The notes under the pieces are model-generated. The model was given only the letters and a program-made list of their open reading frames with translations, had not been told where the DNA came from and did not search any database. Below are positions 45,366-56,556 of a DNA stretch of 64,000 bases, in pieces. A program made the translations under genes and the position numbers. Source of the stretch: Gautieria morchelliformis (Eukaryota > Basidiomycota > Agaricomycetes > Gomphales > Gomphaceae); assembly GCA_015179125.1 (NCBI GenBank), contig WHVA01000041.1, positions 62,001 to 126,000 of the forward strand. The letters run 5' to 3'. Positions within the stretch are counted from its first letter, which is position 1. Every line of letters begins with the position of its first letter.

Positions 45366-47489
45366 ATGAGCTCAACTATGCCACCGACCAGCAGCATCGT
45401 GCTCGTCATTACTGCCGTTATTCTTCTCAGAGTTTACAAGGCCTTTCAAGCAGCCAGAGTGCGTACGCTACCCCTATTTTCTCAACCCTCTGTTCACTTT
45501 CTGTCGAGGTCGTGAAAAGTGTCCCGATCCGCTTTTGTGCGTTTCCACAAATGTCAGCTTTGGGATCCACTATCCCTACCTTTTGGTGGAATCCTGGCTT
45601 GTACTTTGTTTGGGACTGGAAGGATTGTGAGCATCTCAACTCAAAACGGTCTTGTGGCCCGCGATAGCTAACCTAGCACCAGTTTACAAAAAACGCGGGT
45701 CCGAAGTGGTGGCCTTTATACCGCTCGTGTATGGGCGATCTATGCTGTATACGACATCACCGGAAGTTATCCAGCAAATCCTTGGCTATGACTCCACTTT
45801 CCAAAAGCCCGACTTCGCATTGGCTCTAGAGTATGCCTTGTCCGCTGTTTCCGAGAGCTGCACCTTACAGGCAATCCAAACAGTCTTCTGGGTGCTAACG
45901 TTGTCGCCTCTAATGGTGAGCAGTGGCGCAGGCACCGCAAAGTTACTGCGCCCGCGTTCCACCAGAGCACGTGAGGGAGATGTTGCCTGCCTATTCTACC
46001 TTGTGGGGCTCACTGTTCCAGCGCAGATATCGCAATGTTTGGTTGGAGACGGCTAGAATTTACGAGGACATGCTCAACACCGAGGGATGGAACGCCGCAG
46101 ACACTTTTAGTACCCCATCCTTCAACCAGGCAACAACTAAGGTGAGCTTTTAGCTGATTACTGTGGATAATAATAGTTGGCTAATGATCATATGTTTAGG
46201 TCGCCTTACTAGTAATCGCCGCCTGTGGATTTGGTATTCCTCTTCCCTGGTCTTCTCCGTCTAATGGGCTTTCTATTCGCGAGTCCATTGTCACGGTGGC
46301 ATCTTCCATCCTCATCAGAGTCTACACCCCACGTCTGGCATATTTCTTGCCGATCACACGGTAAGCAGAGAAATATACCGGTATCTAAGAATCCCATAAT
46401 CATCTTCACACAAGCCTTCAAAAGGTGGATAAAGCGTATACGGAATTTGAACGCTTCATGAAGGAACATATTGCGTCCCGGAAGACTGAAATCAAGAAGA
46501 TGCTGGCTCTAGGGAATGGCGTTGATGAGAAGGTAGGCAGTGATATTTTCGGTCGGCTTGTCCAAGCGAGCGAGACAGAAGGGCGTCTTGGGCTTGCCGA
46601 TCAAGAGCTTCTAGGGAATTGCTTTATTTTCCTTTTCGCGGGCCATGGTGGGTCGTTATGCATATAATCTTAATCATGACATAAACTCACTCCTTTGTGG
46701 TCTCGTACCTCACCGCAGAAACTACCGCGCATACCTTAGCAGTAACGCTCGCGCTTTTAGGAATGCATCAAGATGAGCAAGATCGGGTGTACCGCCACAT
46801 CCGCGACCTGCTGAACACGGGCCGTCAGCTGGTAGGAAGCTAGCTAGCACTCCCTGTGACAAGGCTGACACACTGCAGTCGTTTGAAGACAGTGGCGCTT
46901 TAACACCGGTGCTCTCTTGTTTCTACGAGGCATTGCGCCTCTACCGTAAGCTGATCACCGCCTGTCTGCAGAATGACGCCGCTGAAACGAAAGTTATGCA
47001 GCTGCTGCCTATGTGGCTATCCGAGAGGCAACAGAAGAAACCGTGCTGACGTACCCTAGTATCTCCCATCCTGGCACTGATGAACATCTGCTTGTCCCCG
47101 TGGGCAGCCAGATTGTGCTGGATATGGTCAATGCCAGTACGTGCACGTCCCCCTTTCAGTGTTCCCTATCACGCCCCTTACCCTTATCTGCAGATCGAAA
47201 CCCGCGTCACTTCCCAGACCCCGACAAGTTCAGGCCGTCCCGCTGGGACCAATCTACAGATTCCTTCTTCGCCTTTTCCCTGGGCCCCCGTGCCTGTCTA
47301 GGTCGGAAGTTTGCGACCACAGAAGCCACGTGTTTTTTGAGCCACCTGTTGCGGGATTGGAGGGTGGAGATAGTACGCAGGGAGGGGGAAACAGATGCGC
47401 AGTGGGAATCGAGGGTTCTATACCCGAAGATGGCTGTAACCCTCACTACAGGTGATGTACCCTTGAGGTTCATAAGACGAGAAGTTTAG
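45366..47489 (+). CDS. Cytochrome P450 monooxygenase, left copy
   Basis: Eleven exons give 521 residues: 45366-45458, 45509-45626, 45683-45830, 45884-45970, 46027-46141, 46200-46360, 46415-46647, 46719-46831, 46879-46945, 47002-47136 and 47194-47489. A hydrophobic N-terminal anchor (SSIVLVITAVILLRVY) places it on the ER membrane. The helix-I motif is FAGHETTAHTL, the ExxR motif is EALR, the PERF-like region is FRPSRW, and the heme loop FSLGPRACLGRKF has its cysteine at about residue 458. Before the proximal helices, WRRHRKVTAPAFHQSTYRNVW is characteristic of Agaricomycete P450s. All splice sites are GT..AG. A second ATG at 45,378 is the only one conserved in the other copy and may be the true start (517 residues). 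It needs a cytochrome P450 reductase encoded elsewhere. The likely role is oxidation of a small or hydrophobic compound together with the divergent FMO. Confidence 0.85.
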
Positions 47490-47606
47490 TCTGTGATACG
47501 TTTGAAATCACATGAAGTGTTCGTCGCTATATCGTCGCGGTCACGTGTTTATCAACGACATCGCATGGCCTGTAGGCAGCTGAACAAAGAGGACACCGGC
47601 TTCCAA

Positions 47607-47626
47607 TATTATTATTATTATTATGT
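47607..47626. repeat. ATT microsatellite
   Basis: A run of ATT units just after the P450 gene. At the matching place in the other arm (about 58,268-58,292) an AAAAT-type array occurs instead, so this spot is changing fast. Confidence 0.7.
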
Positions 47627-47678
47627 TTTTATTTTATTTTTTCATCCAACTCAAAATAATCATGGTGGCATTATATGA

Positions 47679-48660
47679 TGTGGAGGATTTTGTGTCACGC
47701 AGTGAGTGAGAGATGTGCCCTCACTGCCCTGTTAATAGCCCCAGCGTAAGGGCAACCTTACCGCTCGTGGAGAGTCACACAGAGTACTGGTAAGGGGGAT
47801 CCAAAGATATATAAGACACTACTCAGGAACTACATAGGCGACCTACACACCTGGTAAGGGGGATCCAAAGAGAATCGGGTGAGGATCCCCTTACCTAAGC
47901 GACTAACTATACAGCTACTGAGCAGGCCAGACTACCGGACATGAACATGGGTGGGGGAGTATGGAACTCAAATTTAAGGAAAGGGAGGAACAGGCAAGGA
48001 CAAGCAGGCGAGGAAGGCAGAAGATAAAGGAAATAAGAGGAACCACCAGGCTGTCCCCTGACATCACCCCCTCTCTATGGTACGGCGTCTCGATGTACGA
48101 AACCCCTGAAGCAAGTGAGCCCAAGCCTCCTGCCACCGTCTTTACATAATTGGGGGAGCAGAAACTTGTGGAAGGTCATGGAAGGTCTGGAAACATGGGA
48201 ACGGTCCAGAAGGCAAACCCCGACATCTAAACCCTAACGTCACCCCTCTCAATGCTTGTTGTCCTGACGAGTGCAGTCATCGCCTAACCCCAAACATCCC
48301 ATAAGGCTTCGCTTCCATGTACACCAGAGGTGGGAACATGCCCTGCCGTCACCATGGCTGCTCTTGCCCTCCTGGTATATGGGAATGACGAGCTTGTTGG
48401 GATGGGATTCCATGGGTAGCTCTGGACCCTTGAATCTTGCGTAGCGCACACACTCCCCTGCTGCATTGTGGAAGGACCTCCCCACGTACCCTTCAAATGT
48501 GTAAGGTGTATCTGCATCACCGATGATGATGGGGTCGGTAAGATTGTAGGTGTTCCGTCACCTGTGTCGAGGTCTGGACCAGGCAGGCAGGGGTTGGCTG
48601 GGATGGGTGATCATGGCCAATCGAAGGTCCTCCGGGTCAATGGTCCATTTCAAGGGTGGC
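47679..48660. mobile_element. Retroelement debris at the left edge of the spacer
   Basis: It begins with words like the family-B LTR start (GTAAGGGCAACCTTACCGCTC, then GGAGAGTCACACAGAG) and two copies of GGTAAGGGGGATCCAAAGA (about 47,791 and 47,852). A minus-strand frame at 48,249-48,485 is unrecognised. I regard the stretch as broken LTR-element sequence, but I could not define ends. Confidence 0.4.
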
Positions 48661-48666
48661 GAGGCC

Positions 48667-48966
48667 TCATAGGGTACGGAACTGTATTTGACCCAATGCC
48701 CAGTTAATCGACGGATTATAGCGGGTGAGCCAATTGTGTCCTAGTACAACGGAACAGCTAGCATCTAGCGGAGTAACGTAAAATGTAACTTCATGGTTGT
48801 CCCCAGTAGCGAAACGGATAGACAGGTCCACGACTTGGGAAATTGCCGTGTTGGAAGACCCGTCGAAAAGGTGGAGCGGAATTGTCGGAATGTTGCGAGT
48901 CAGAAGTTTGTGTTTCAAAACAAAGTTGGAATCGAGGAAACAATGAGTCGAACCGGAGTCGACCAA
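48667..48966 (-). pseudogene. Gypsy aspartic protease segment (family A)
   Basis: The segment begins VDSGSTHCFLD, the active-site region of retroviral-type aspartic proteases, and includes VVLGHNWLTRYNPSI, the usual closing part of that fold. It belongs to the broken element at 48,667-51,264. Confidence 0.7.
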
Positions 48967-49121
48967 TGCGGTAAACGGGGGTGCGGAAATGGTGTCGGAA
49001 GTGAGCGGAACAGAGAGGGAGTTGGAGGACGAAAGAGCGGATGCGTTGAGTTTAACCTCGTTTGTCGCACGAATGGGGTCAACACAGCCCTCAGCTCGTG
49101 CGGAGGCCGGAGGACTGCTGA

Positions 49122-50540
49122 CTATTTTTTTGAATCCGCAGTGGGAACCGCTTCGGATTTCTCTTCCGTCTTTGCTGCGCGGCCTTTGGCCTTAGCAGCG
49201 GAGGCGGAAGTGTGAGTGCAGTCGCGAGCGACGTGACCGCCTTTGCCGCAGAAAAGGCAAAGGTTGTTGTCCATGTGACGCTGGCGTTCTACGGGGGTTA
49301 GTTTTCCGTCCTTCCCAAGTTTGTCGGAAAGGTCCGGAGTGCTCTTCCGGGCGTTGGTGTTGGAACCAGAGGCCTGGTTATTGTGAGGGGTGTTGTTGTT
49401 GTTGTTCCGGTTACCGGAGTTGGATCCGGAACTGTTGTTGTTGTTGTTTCCGGAGTTGTTATTTCCGGAATTAGTCTTCTTCTTGTCCTTATCAGACTTT
49501 TTGTCGGAAGACTTGTCGTTCTTGCTCTGGGTGGAAGTTTCACGAGCGATCTCGGAGTGTCTTTCCCAGTAGCGTGAATCGATGGATTGGGTGAGGTTGC
49601 GAAGGTCGGTAAGGGTGGTGGGTTTTCCGACGCGGGCAATTTCATCCTTGATCCGGGATGGCAAGCCCATGTAAAACTGGCGTTGGAGTGCGGCTTCTCC
49701 CCATTGGACTTGAGGAGCGAGCTGCTGGAATGTGACGATATATTTAGCTATCTTATGAGTGTCTTTCATACGAAGCTTATCGAGTTCATTTTCCGCATCG
49801 GCTTCCATGTCAAATGGTCTGAAGTTGCTGCGGAGTTCGGAAATGAAATTGGGGTAATCGTCGGCCCAGTCGACGAGAGCAAATGGATCCATGAGGGCGG
49901 GTTCGAAGTAGTCGAGAGCCGTGCCTCGGAGATAGGAAAGGGCGTAATTGACCTTTCGTTCGTCATTGGGAAAGGCGTCGGGACGATCACGGAAATTGAG
50001 TTGAAGCTGGACCAGGAATGGCTGGAGCTTCTTGGGGTCGGAACCGTCGAACTGATCTGGTTCGCGGACCTTTGTCTTGGGGCGTGGTGGTGCTTGGGCT
50101 GGGCGCTGAAGTTGTCCGGCTAGCATGGCGATGGCTTGTGCAAGATCCGGAACTGGTGCGGGCGGAACTGGGTTGGCGGGAATCTGAGGTGGAATTGGAG
50201 GTGGAGGACCGCCTGGGGGACCGCCGGGTGGGCCGCCATGAGGGCCGCCTGGAGGTGGTCCTGGTGGAGGTGGTGGTGGTGGAGCTGGGCGTCGGAATGA
50301 CGCTGCTGTTTGTTCGCCGCTGCTACTCGTCGAATTCCCGTCATAGTCGGGATTGCCGTCGGGATTAGCGTCGGGAACTTCTTTGAAACGTTGCGGAAAA
50401 GCATCGGAGAGCTCATCGTCGGCATGAGAGCTACCGGAGGGTTCCGCGTGCCTTGGTGCTGCGGATCTAAGACTGCCAAAATAAGAGAGAGCTTCGACAG
50501 CTCCTGCTCGAGCTGAAGTAGCTGTGGTACGAGGAGGCAT
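49122..50540 (-). CDS. Gypsy gag (family A), fossil element
   Basis: This 472-codon frame opens MPPRTTATSARAG. It has a proline/glycine-rich stretch near residues 85-120, a Ty3/Gypsy gag capsid region (PDQFDGSDPKKLQPFLVQLQ; YFEPALMDP), an Asn/Ser-rich low-complexity linker and a CCHC zinc knuckle (CLFCGKGGHVARDC) near the C-terminus. Gag forms the particle that packages element RNA. The frame is open throughout, but the element around it lacks most of pol. Confidence 0.8.
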   Translation of the reverse strand: MPPRTTATSARAGAVEALSYFGSLRSAAPRHAEPSGSSHADDELSDAFPQRFKEVPDANPDGNPDYDGNSTSSSGEQTAASFRRPAPPPPPPPGPPPGGPHGGPPGGPPGGPPPPIPPQIPANPVPPAPVPDLAQAIAMLAGQLQRPAQAPPRPKTKVREPDQFDGSDPKKLQPFLVQLQLNFRDRPDAFPNDERKVNYALSYLRGTALDYFEPALMDPFALVDWADDYPNFISELRSNFRPFDMEADAENELDKLRMKDTHKIAKYIVTFQQLAPQVQWGEAALQRQFYMGLPSRIKDEIARVGKPTTLTDLRNLTQSIDSRYWERHSEIARETSTQSKNDKSSDKKSDKDKKKTNSGNNNSGNNNNNSSGSNSGNRNNNNNTPHNNQASGSNTNARKSTPDLSDKLGKDGKLTPVERQRHMDNNLCLFCGKGGHVARDCTHTSASAAKAKGRAAKTEEKSEAVPTADSKK

Positions 50541-51264
50541 AGTGATAGTTATCGGGTGGGAATCAGATAATACTGTTACGTATCGGGATTTCCACTAGGT
50601 CGGAACTGGAAAGGATGGCGGCTTCAACTTATAGGTTGCACCCCTGATGAACTATCGTCCTAAGTATTTCGGAACTGAGTCGGAAGTCGGAAAGTACTGA
50701 ACCAAAGGTTTGGTCAGAACTTGAGTCGGAACTGAGGCGGAAGGCGGAAAGACGGAAAGCGGAGGGACTGAGATCTTGCTAGACTTGCTGTGCTAAGACC
50801 AGGAGGTGGAGAGAAGGAAATCAAGTATTGAAGGCGATTATCTGATTGCAGAATAAGAGACATACATGACAGGCTTTTATACAAAGAGCTGAGACAACAG
50901 GTAATGACATAGTACTAAGCAAATTCCGGGGGAAGCGGAAGTCGAGTAGACAATGCGTGGGAACTAACTATTGGGAACAATGGGACTACAAGGGGGGTTC
51001 AGGGTAAGGTAGAACAATGGCAAAGAACAAGGGGTCGGGAAAACATATCTGACAACGAATTACAAGGGTGACCGGATATGTTGTTTTGATGAACGATGAA
51101 ACGGGTCCGGTGGGTCCGAGTAATAGAGTCGAAAGAACAAGGGAATGGAACAATGGGCGGAATGTCGGAAGTATCTGAGGGGCGGAATGTGTTGCGGAAA
51201 TATCGGAGGGGCGGAAGGTGTGGCGGAACTGAGGGGCGGAAGTCGGAAATGAACGGTCATAACA

Positions 51265-51728
51265 CATCACCATATTTCTCTTCTGATATCGAATTCCTAT
51301 CCACACACCATCACTCAATAATACAGTTGTGTAGCTGCTGTAGCATCCAGCACATCATCTTCCAGATTCTGACTCACACATTTACTCTCATGTAATCTGG
51401 GACATCTACCCCTGTAGAACCTCACACCATAGTTAGATAAATAGCTGCGAGTTACACAGAAAATACTCAGTCGATTAGAACTCAGTTGTCTTGAAGTTAT
51501 CTGGTGTTTTGTGACACATGTATTGTGTAGTTATTGTTTGAGAATGCATATACTCTGCGTATACTTGATTTCTCTACTCTTGACCTCTTGCTTTATTTGA
51601 CTTCAATTTAGAAGTCTGAATCCTACATCTATCCAACCTATATTCGATATGTCTTAATCTTTCACACGCTGCTCTTCTGATCTCTGTTCTCTGACTTCCA
51701 ACTTCCAACCTTTCAACTTCCAACTCCT
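51265..51728. other. Spacer and left part of an older family-A LTR
   Basis: No gene. From about 51,600 the words (CTTCCAACTTCCAACC and similar) match the end portion of plus-sense family-A LTRs, and the match resumes at 56,815. The Copia element therefore landed in this LTR remnant, whose far end is at about 56,935. Confidence 0.5.
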
Positions 51729-51986
51729 TGTTGGAACTGCGATGTCATACGGTCCACATGGACCCACATACGTGTCGGCTTATCAGTTTCTAACCCCGCC
51801 GTCCCTCCTTTCCTCAGTCGTTCATGTCCATCTGAACGCCTGAGGTAAGAACATCCTATTCCGAGTACCAGTCTACCTTACTTACGCCATATCACCTGCA
51901 CTGTAGCTAATCAGAGTGCAGGTAACAATAAAATAGTCGTTCATGTCCATCTGAATGCCTGAGCTAATCAGAGTGCAGATTCAACA
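51729..51986 (+). repeat. 5' LTR of the Copia element
   Basis: 258 bases, TG..CA type ends. It contains a duplicated GTCGTTCATGTCCATCTGAA phrase and two copies of CTAATCAGAGTGCAG. Confidence 0.9.
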
Positions 51987-52077
51987 GGTTATGGGCCAAC
52001 CGTTGCACTACTGATACCAATCTATAGCATCACCGTGCAAATTTGATCCGAGAACCCTTGATTTTTGTCCCTAACGC

Positions 52078-55000
52078 GTGTTGCCACTCTATTCCCTCAC
52101 AATGGCCGCCGCGTCTTCCATTACTTCCTTCATACCCGAAAACTGGGCCCGCCCCAAGATGTCTAAGTTACTCCTAGGCAGTGAGAACTACGACTCCTGG
52201 GCTAGTGAGGCTAAAGCGCTTCTCGCTACCAGCGGTCTCTGGAAGTACATCGACAAAAACGACCCCTTCTCATCTTCTCCCCCCGACTCTCTCCCATCCA
52301 AGAAGGCGCTGTGGACTGCTAAAAACAACACACTCATTTTCACGTTACAACTGATGATGGACTCCTCCCTTCACCACGTCATCTCGAATTGCGCGACTGC
52401 CGCCGATGCCTGGCATCGTATTCACGACTCATTCTCCACGCTCGGCCCGATGCATCAAGTCTCCTTGCTAAAGCGCGCCCTCGCCACGCGTTTCTCCCCT
52501 GGCATCAATATAGACGTGACTCTCCTCGCGCTCGAACACGTAATGAAGGACATGTTCGTGGCCGGCCCTATCAAAGAGGACGACTGGATGATCATGATAT
52601 GTCTCAACGCTCTCTCCCATGACTTCTACACTCCCATCCGTGAGCAACTCAAGGGCCTACTCACCTCCACCAAGGACGGTATATCCTTCGACTGCCTCAA
52701 GGCACGCCTGCGCTTTGAGGCCTCCAAGGTCCGCCACGCCAACCACGCTACCGCCGCTGAAGAGGTTCTCGCTGCTGTCGCTACTAAGAAGCCCAGAGTT
52801 ATCTGCTCCAACTGTAACAAGCCCGGCCACTCGAAGGAGAAGTGCTGGCGCCCCGGCGGTGGCGACGAGGGTGGGGGTCCCCGTGCTCGTGCTAAGAAGG
52901 AGAATACTGCCCTAGCTGCTGTCACCAACGTTGTGGGGGAGCCCAAATGCGAGACTGCCAATGTTGCCGCCACCAGATGTCCGACGACCACATCTCACCC
53001 TATCTCGCTCTATCAACCTGACGACCACTTCTATGACACTGACTGGTCGCTCGCATGTACGGACAAGGAGGCCACCTGCAGCATTGACTGGATAACGCAC
53101 AGACACGACGCTGCGATCCCAGAGCTCGTCCTCGCCTCGACCGACTTTGTCCCACACTTCCTTGACTCTGGCGCTTCGATCCACTGCACGCCATGCAGGA
53201 GCGACTTTACCAAGCTAAGCCCGATCGCTCCCCGTCCCATAAAAGGGATGAACGGGTCTATTGCTCAAGCCGTCGGTATGGGTGACGTTACGGTCAAAAC
53301 ACTGAATGGCCAATCAATCACCCTTCGAAAAGTCCTCTACGTCCCCGACGCTGCCATTAAACTAATATCCGTTGGGAAACTCGGTGATGACGACAATTAC
53401 TTTTCCGTCTTCTCCAAGAACCAATGTCGCGTCTACGACCAACAGAAACGGGAGATACTCAGAGGGACGAGAATGCCAGGCGGACTTTATTACGTTCCTA
53501 CTCCTCCCTCTACTCAGTCCTACGCTAATATTGCCAGAGCTCCCGCCAGTCTCGAAATCTGGCACAAGCGTCTAGGCCACGTCAGTTACCAATCCATCAT
53601 AAGTATGGCAAAGAAGGGCATGGTCTCAGGTATGCCTACCGACCTCTCCTCCGTACCACCGACCTGCGAACATTGTATCCTCGGCAAACAGGCCAAGCAG
53701 CCGGTACCGAAAGTGCGTGTGAATGAGAGAGCTGGGGTGATACTCGACACTGTCTACTCTGATATCACTGGGCCTGAGGATGTACCCGCCGGTGGAAAAG
53801 TTTATGTCCTAAACTTCATAGATGATCACTCCAGACACACATGGTCCTACCTACTCGCGAAAAAGAGTGATGCCCTTACCGCCTTCACCAACTGGCTGTC
53901 CCTTGCAGAATGCCAAGCCAATCGCCCCATCAGACGCTTTATCACTGACAACGGTGGAGCATACACGTCCAAACTTTATGAGAGATACCTCCACAGCCAC
54001 GGCATCCACCACCTAACTATGGCACCATACACTTCTGCCGAGAACGGTGTAGTCGAACGAAGCCACCGTACCCTGATGTCAAGGGCGCGTTCGATAAGAT
54101 CCGATGCAAACTTACCTCCAAGTCTGTGGGGGGAGTGCATGATGAGCGCGGTATATCTCAAAAACCGCACACCCACAAAGGCGCTGAATGATGTGACCCC
54201 ATATGAGGCGTGGACAGGACATAAACCTGACCTATCGCACCTATGGGAGATCGGATGTAGAGCTTTCGTACTCATCCAAAACCAGCACGTCCCAAAAATC
54301 TACAACCGCTCGACCGAATGTGTCCTAGTGGGATACGCGCAGAATTCGAAAGCGTATAGATGTTACAACCGTGCGACTGGCCAAATCATCACATCACGCA
54401 ACGTATCCTTCATCGAATCCCAAGACGCCCAACTGCGTCCACTACATCCCGGCCTCGTAATTGGAGAAGAAAAGACGACGAGTGACGATGACGATGGCGA
54501 TTACGAGCCCATACCGAGCGACATCCCTGCAGGTGAGGAAACCAGGGTGACAACCGGTGAAGGTGCACCTCACAATCAGATTGAGGAGATTGAGGCCGAT
54601 CAAGCCACACCGCACATCCAAATCGAAGATATCGAGACAGGACCCAACCTACCTGCTCGCTCTGATACCGTCGTCCTCACCGATGCACCTCGCCATTCAC
54701 CACGCACACCCCAGCCTTCCGCAGCCGGTGCAGCCATGCGTAACCTCCCATACACTAGTCGTACTGAGCGCACCGTCGCCGAAATTACTTCCGCCAGCAC
54801 CGCCGCTCGCCTTGCCCGATCTGCCGAAAGAAACACCAATTTTGAGACCCATTTCATCGAGGACATGGCTCTAGCAGGTATAGTACACGAGGAGGAGGAC
54901 CCCACATCCTTCACCGAAGCCCTCAAGGGCCCAAACGGCCCAATCTGGCAACAAGGGATGGACTCTGAGCTGCAGTCCATGAAGAAGCACCATGTCTGGG

Positions 55001-56478
55001 ACCTCGTGCCTCGCAACTCAGTCCCTATCGGAAAGCGGGTCATAAAGAGCAAAACCGTCTGCCATATCAAACGCGACGAGTCTGGCAGGATGGCCAAGCT
55101 TAAAGTCCGTATCGTTGCGAAAGGTTTCACTCAGATCGCTGGTCAGGACTACCACGATACTTTCTCGCCCGTCGCCCGCCTCGAATCATTTCGCGTCATA
55201 CTCTCCATCGCCGCCACCCTCAACTGGGAATTACGACAACTCGATGTCAAAACTGTGTACCTCCACTCCAACCTTGATGAAGAAATATACATGGAGCAGG
55301 CCGAAGGGAGTATCGTTGAAGGAATGGAAAATCATGTCTGTCAGTTACGAAAAAGGCTCTACGGACTTAAACAGTCAGGGCGTCAGTGGAACAAGACGCT
55401 AGACAAGGCGATGGTCTCACACAGCTTCACTCGTAACCCAGTCGACCACTGCATATACAGCCGCTCAACCGAGCTCGGGAGTTCCGTCGTAGTAATACAT
55501 ACCGACGACATGGCCACCGCTGCCAGCAGCAACGCCGAGCTCGACGCGATCGTACGTGACCTTCGATCCGACATAGATATCACTGACCTGGGTGACATCC
55601 GCTGGATGCTCGGCATCGAGATCTCCCGCAACCGGAACACGAAAACTATATCCCTTAGCCAATCTGCGTATATTGAACACATCGTAAAACGTTTCAACCT
55701 CGAGACGGCCCACCCCGTGTGGACTCCGCTCAATACCGCCGCCAAAGATCTCTCCCCAGCCCAGTCACCTACGTCCCCCGACGAGATCGCCGCAATGTCA
55801 AAAGTACCGTACCGCGCCGCCATAGGATCCATGATGTACGCGTCCATGTGCACCCGTCCCAACATCACATTCTCTGTCAATCGCCTCTCGCAATTTGCCA
55901 TGAATCCCGGGGTGCCACACTGGAACGCTGTAAAACATGTCCTGATGTACCTGAACGCTACATGCACCTACCACCTCACTCTCGGCGGTACCTTCCCACA
56001 CATCTCCCTAACCGGCTCTGCCGACTCTGATTATGCCTCTGACACTGATAGCAGGAGATCTGTGTCAGGCTACGCATTCTTTCTCGGTGTCGGCGCTGTT
56101 ACCTGGAGCTCCAAAAAGCAAACGTCCGTGACAACATCAAGCTGTGAGGCCAAATACTCATCAGCCTGTCATGCATCGAAGGAGGCTGTTTGGCTTCGGA
56201 ACCTCCTAGAGCTCCTAGGTCACAAGCAAAATGCCCCCACTCGCATCCAAAGCGATAACATGGGCACTGTATCCATCATTAAAGATCCCTCCTACCATGC
56301 ACGATCAAAACATTTTGACATCCAACACCACTACGTTCGTGAACGCGTCCACGAAGGGGACGTCGATTTCTATCATGTATCTACCTCTAACATGATCGCC
56401 GACATCCTCACGAAGGCCTTACCTAGACCCGCTCACGACAAACTGATGAAACTTCTCGGCATCCACTCGAACCCCTGA
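52078..56478 (+). CDS. Copia gag-pol polyprotein (1,466 codons)
   Basis: A single open frame in the usual Copia order. The gag domain is at about residues 20-230. A CCHC knuckle (CSNCNKPGHSKEKC) is near 243, and the protease site FLDSGASIHC near 362. The GAG-pre-integrase motif LEIWHKRLGH is near 497. The integrase core includes DITGPEDVPAG, FITDNGGAYTS and AENGVVERSH. The reverse transcriptase includes RIVAKGFTQIAGQDYHDTF and LYGLKQSGRQW. The RNase H, at about 1,330-1,440, includes SADSDYASD and SCEAKYSS. A gag-pol in one frame is normal for Copia, which makes Gag by processing or regulated expression. The codons are GC-rich at the third position relative to the surrounding debris, in keeping with a recent arrival. 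Confidence 0.92.
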   Translation: MLPLYSLTMAAASSITSFIPENWARPKMSKLLLGSENYDSWASEAKALLATSGLWKYIDKNDPFSSSPPDSLPSKKALWTAKNNTLIFTLQLMMDSSLHHVISNCATAADAWHRIHDSFSTLGPMHQVSLLKRALATRFSPGINIDVTLLALEHVMKDMFVAGPIKEDDWMIMICLNALSHDFYTPIREQLKGLLTSTKDGISFDCLKARLRFEASKVRHANHATAAEEVLAAVATKKPRVICSNCNKPGHSKEKCWRPGGGDEGGGPRARAKKENTALAAVTNVVGEPKCETANVAATRCPTTTSHPISLYQPDDHFYDTDWSLACTDKEATCSIDWITHRHDAAIPELVLASTDFVPHFLDSGASIHCTPCRSDFTKLSPIAPRPIKGMNGSIAQAVGMGDVTVKTLNGQSITLRKVLYVPDAAIKLISVGKLGDDDNYFSVFSKNQCRVYDQQKREILRGTRMPGGLYYVPTPPSTQSYANIARAPASLEIWHKRLGHVSYQSIISMAKKGMVSGMPTDLSSVPPTCEHCILGKQAKQPVPKVRVNERAGVILDTVYSDITGPEDVPAGGKVYVLNFIDDHSRHTWSYLLAKKSDALTAFTNWLSLAECQANRPIRRFITDNGGAYTSKLYERYLHSHGIHHLTMAPYTSAENGVVERSHRTLMSRARSIRSDANLPPSLWGECMMSAVYLKNRTPTKALNDVTPYEAWTGHKPDLSHLWEIGCRAFVLIQNQHVPKIYNRSTECVLVGYAQNSKAYRCYNRATGQIITSRNVSFIESQDAQLRPLHPGLVIGEEKTTSDDDDGDYEPIPSDIPAGEETRVTTGEGAPHNQIEEIEADQATPHIQIEDIETGPNLPARSDTVVLTDAPRHSPRTPQPSAAGAAMRNLPYTSRTERTVAEITSASTAARLARSAERNTNFETHFIEDMALAGIVHEEEDPTSFTEALKGPNGPIWQQGMDSELQSMKKHHVWDLVPRNSVPIGKRVIKSKTVCHIKRDESGRMAKLKVRIVAKGFTQIAGQDYHDTFSPVARLESFRVILSIAATLNWELRQLDVKTVYLHSNLDEEIYMEQAEGSIVEGMENHVCQLRKRLYGLKQSGRQWNKTLDKAMVSHSFTRNPVDHCIYSRSTELGSSVVVIHTDDMATAASSNAELDAIVRDLRSDIDITDLGDIRWMLGIEISRNRNTKTISLSQSAYIEHIVKRFNLETAHPVWTPLNTAAKDLSPAQSPTSPDEIAAMSKVPYRAAIGSMMYASMCTRPNITFSVNRLSQFAMNPGVPHWNAVKHVLMYLNATCTYHLTLGGTFPHISLTGSADSDYASDTDSRRSVSGYAFFLGVGAVTWSSKKQTSVTTSSCEAKYSSACHASKEAVWLRNLLELLGHKQNAPTRIQSDNMGTVSIIKDPSYHARSKHFDIQHHYVRERVHEGDVDFYHVSTSNMIADILTKALPRPAHDKLMKLLGIHSNP

Positions 56479-56556
56479 CCCTCCTCTCCACTCCCCTGTT
56501 CTCTTCCCTTCTCTCCTATTCCTTTCCTGCTGTTCCCGTCTTTACATCGAGGGGGG

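Larger units (their letters stand above)
43195..47678 (+). repeat. Left arm of a large inverted duplication (FMO-P450 pair)
   Basis: It matches 58,227-62,057 in inverse orientation, from the last FMO exon through both genes to just past the P450 stop and a microsatellite. The left edge is where the Copia LTR at 62,058 cuts the other arm; the right edge fades near 47,678. The two arms differ by scattered substitutions, small gaps and deletions in the other arm's FMO. Confidence 0.9.
48667..51264 (-). mobile_element. Gypsy-type fossil (family A): LTR, gag and protease parts
   Basis: On the minus strand, the LTR (51,264-50,574, 691 bases, edges TGTT..AACA) is followed by gag (50,540-49,122) and a protease-like segment (48,966-48,667). 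The downstream pol genes and second LTR are not present next to it, so the element is broken. Family members recur as LTRs at 23,591 and 29,109. Confidence 0.7.
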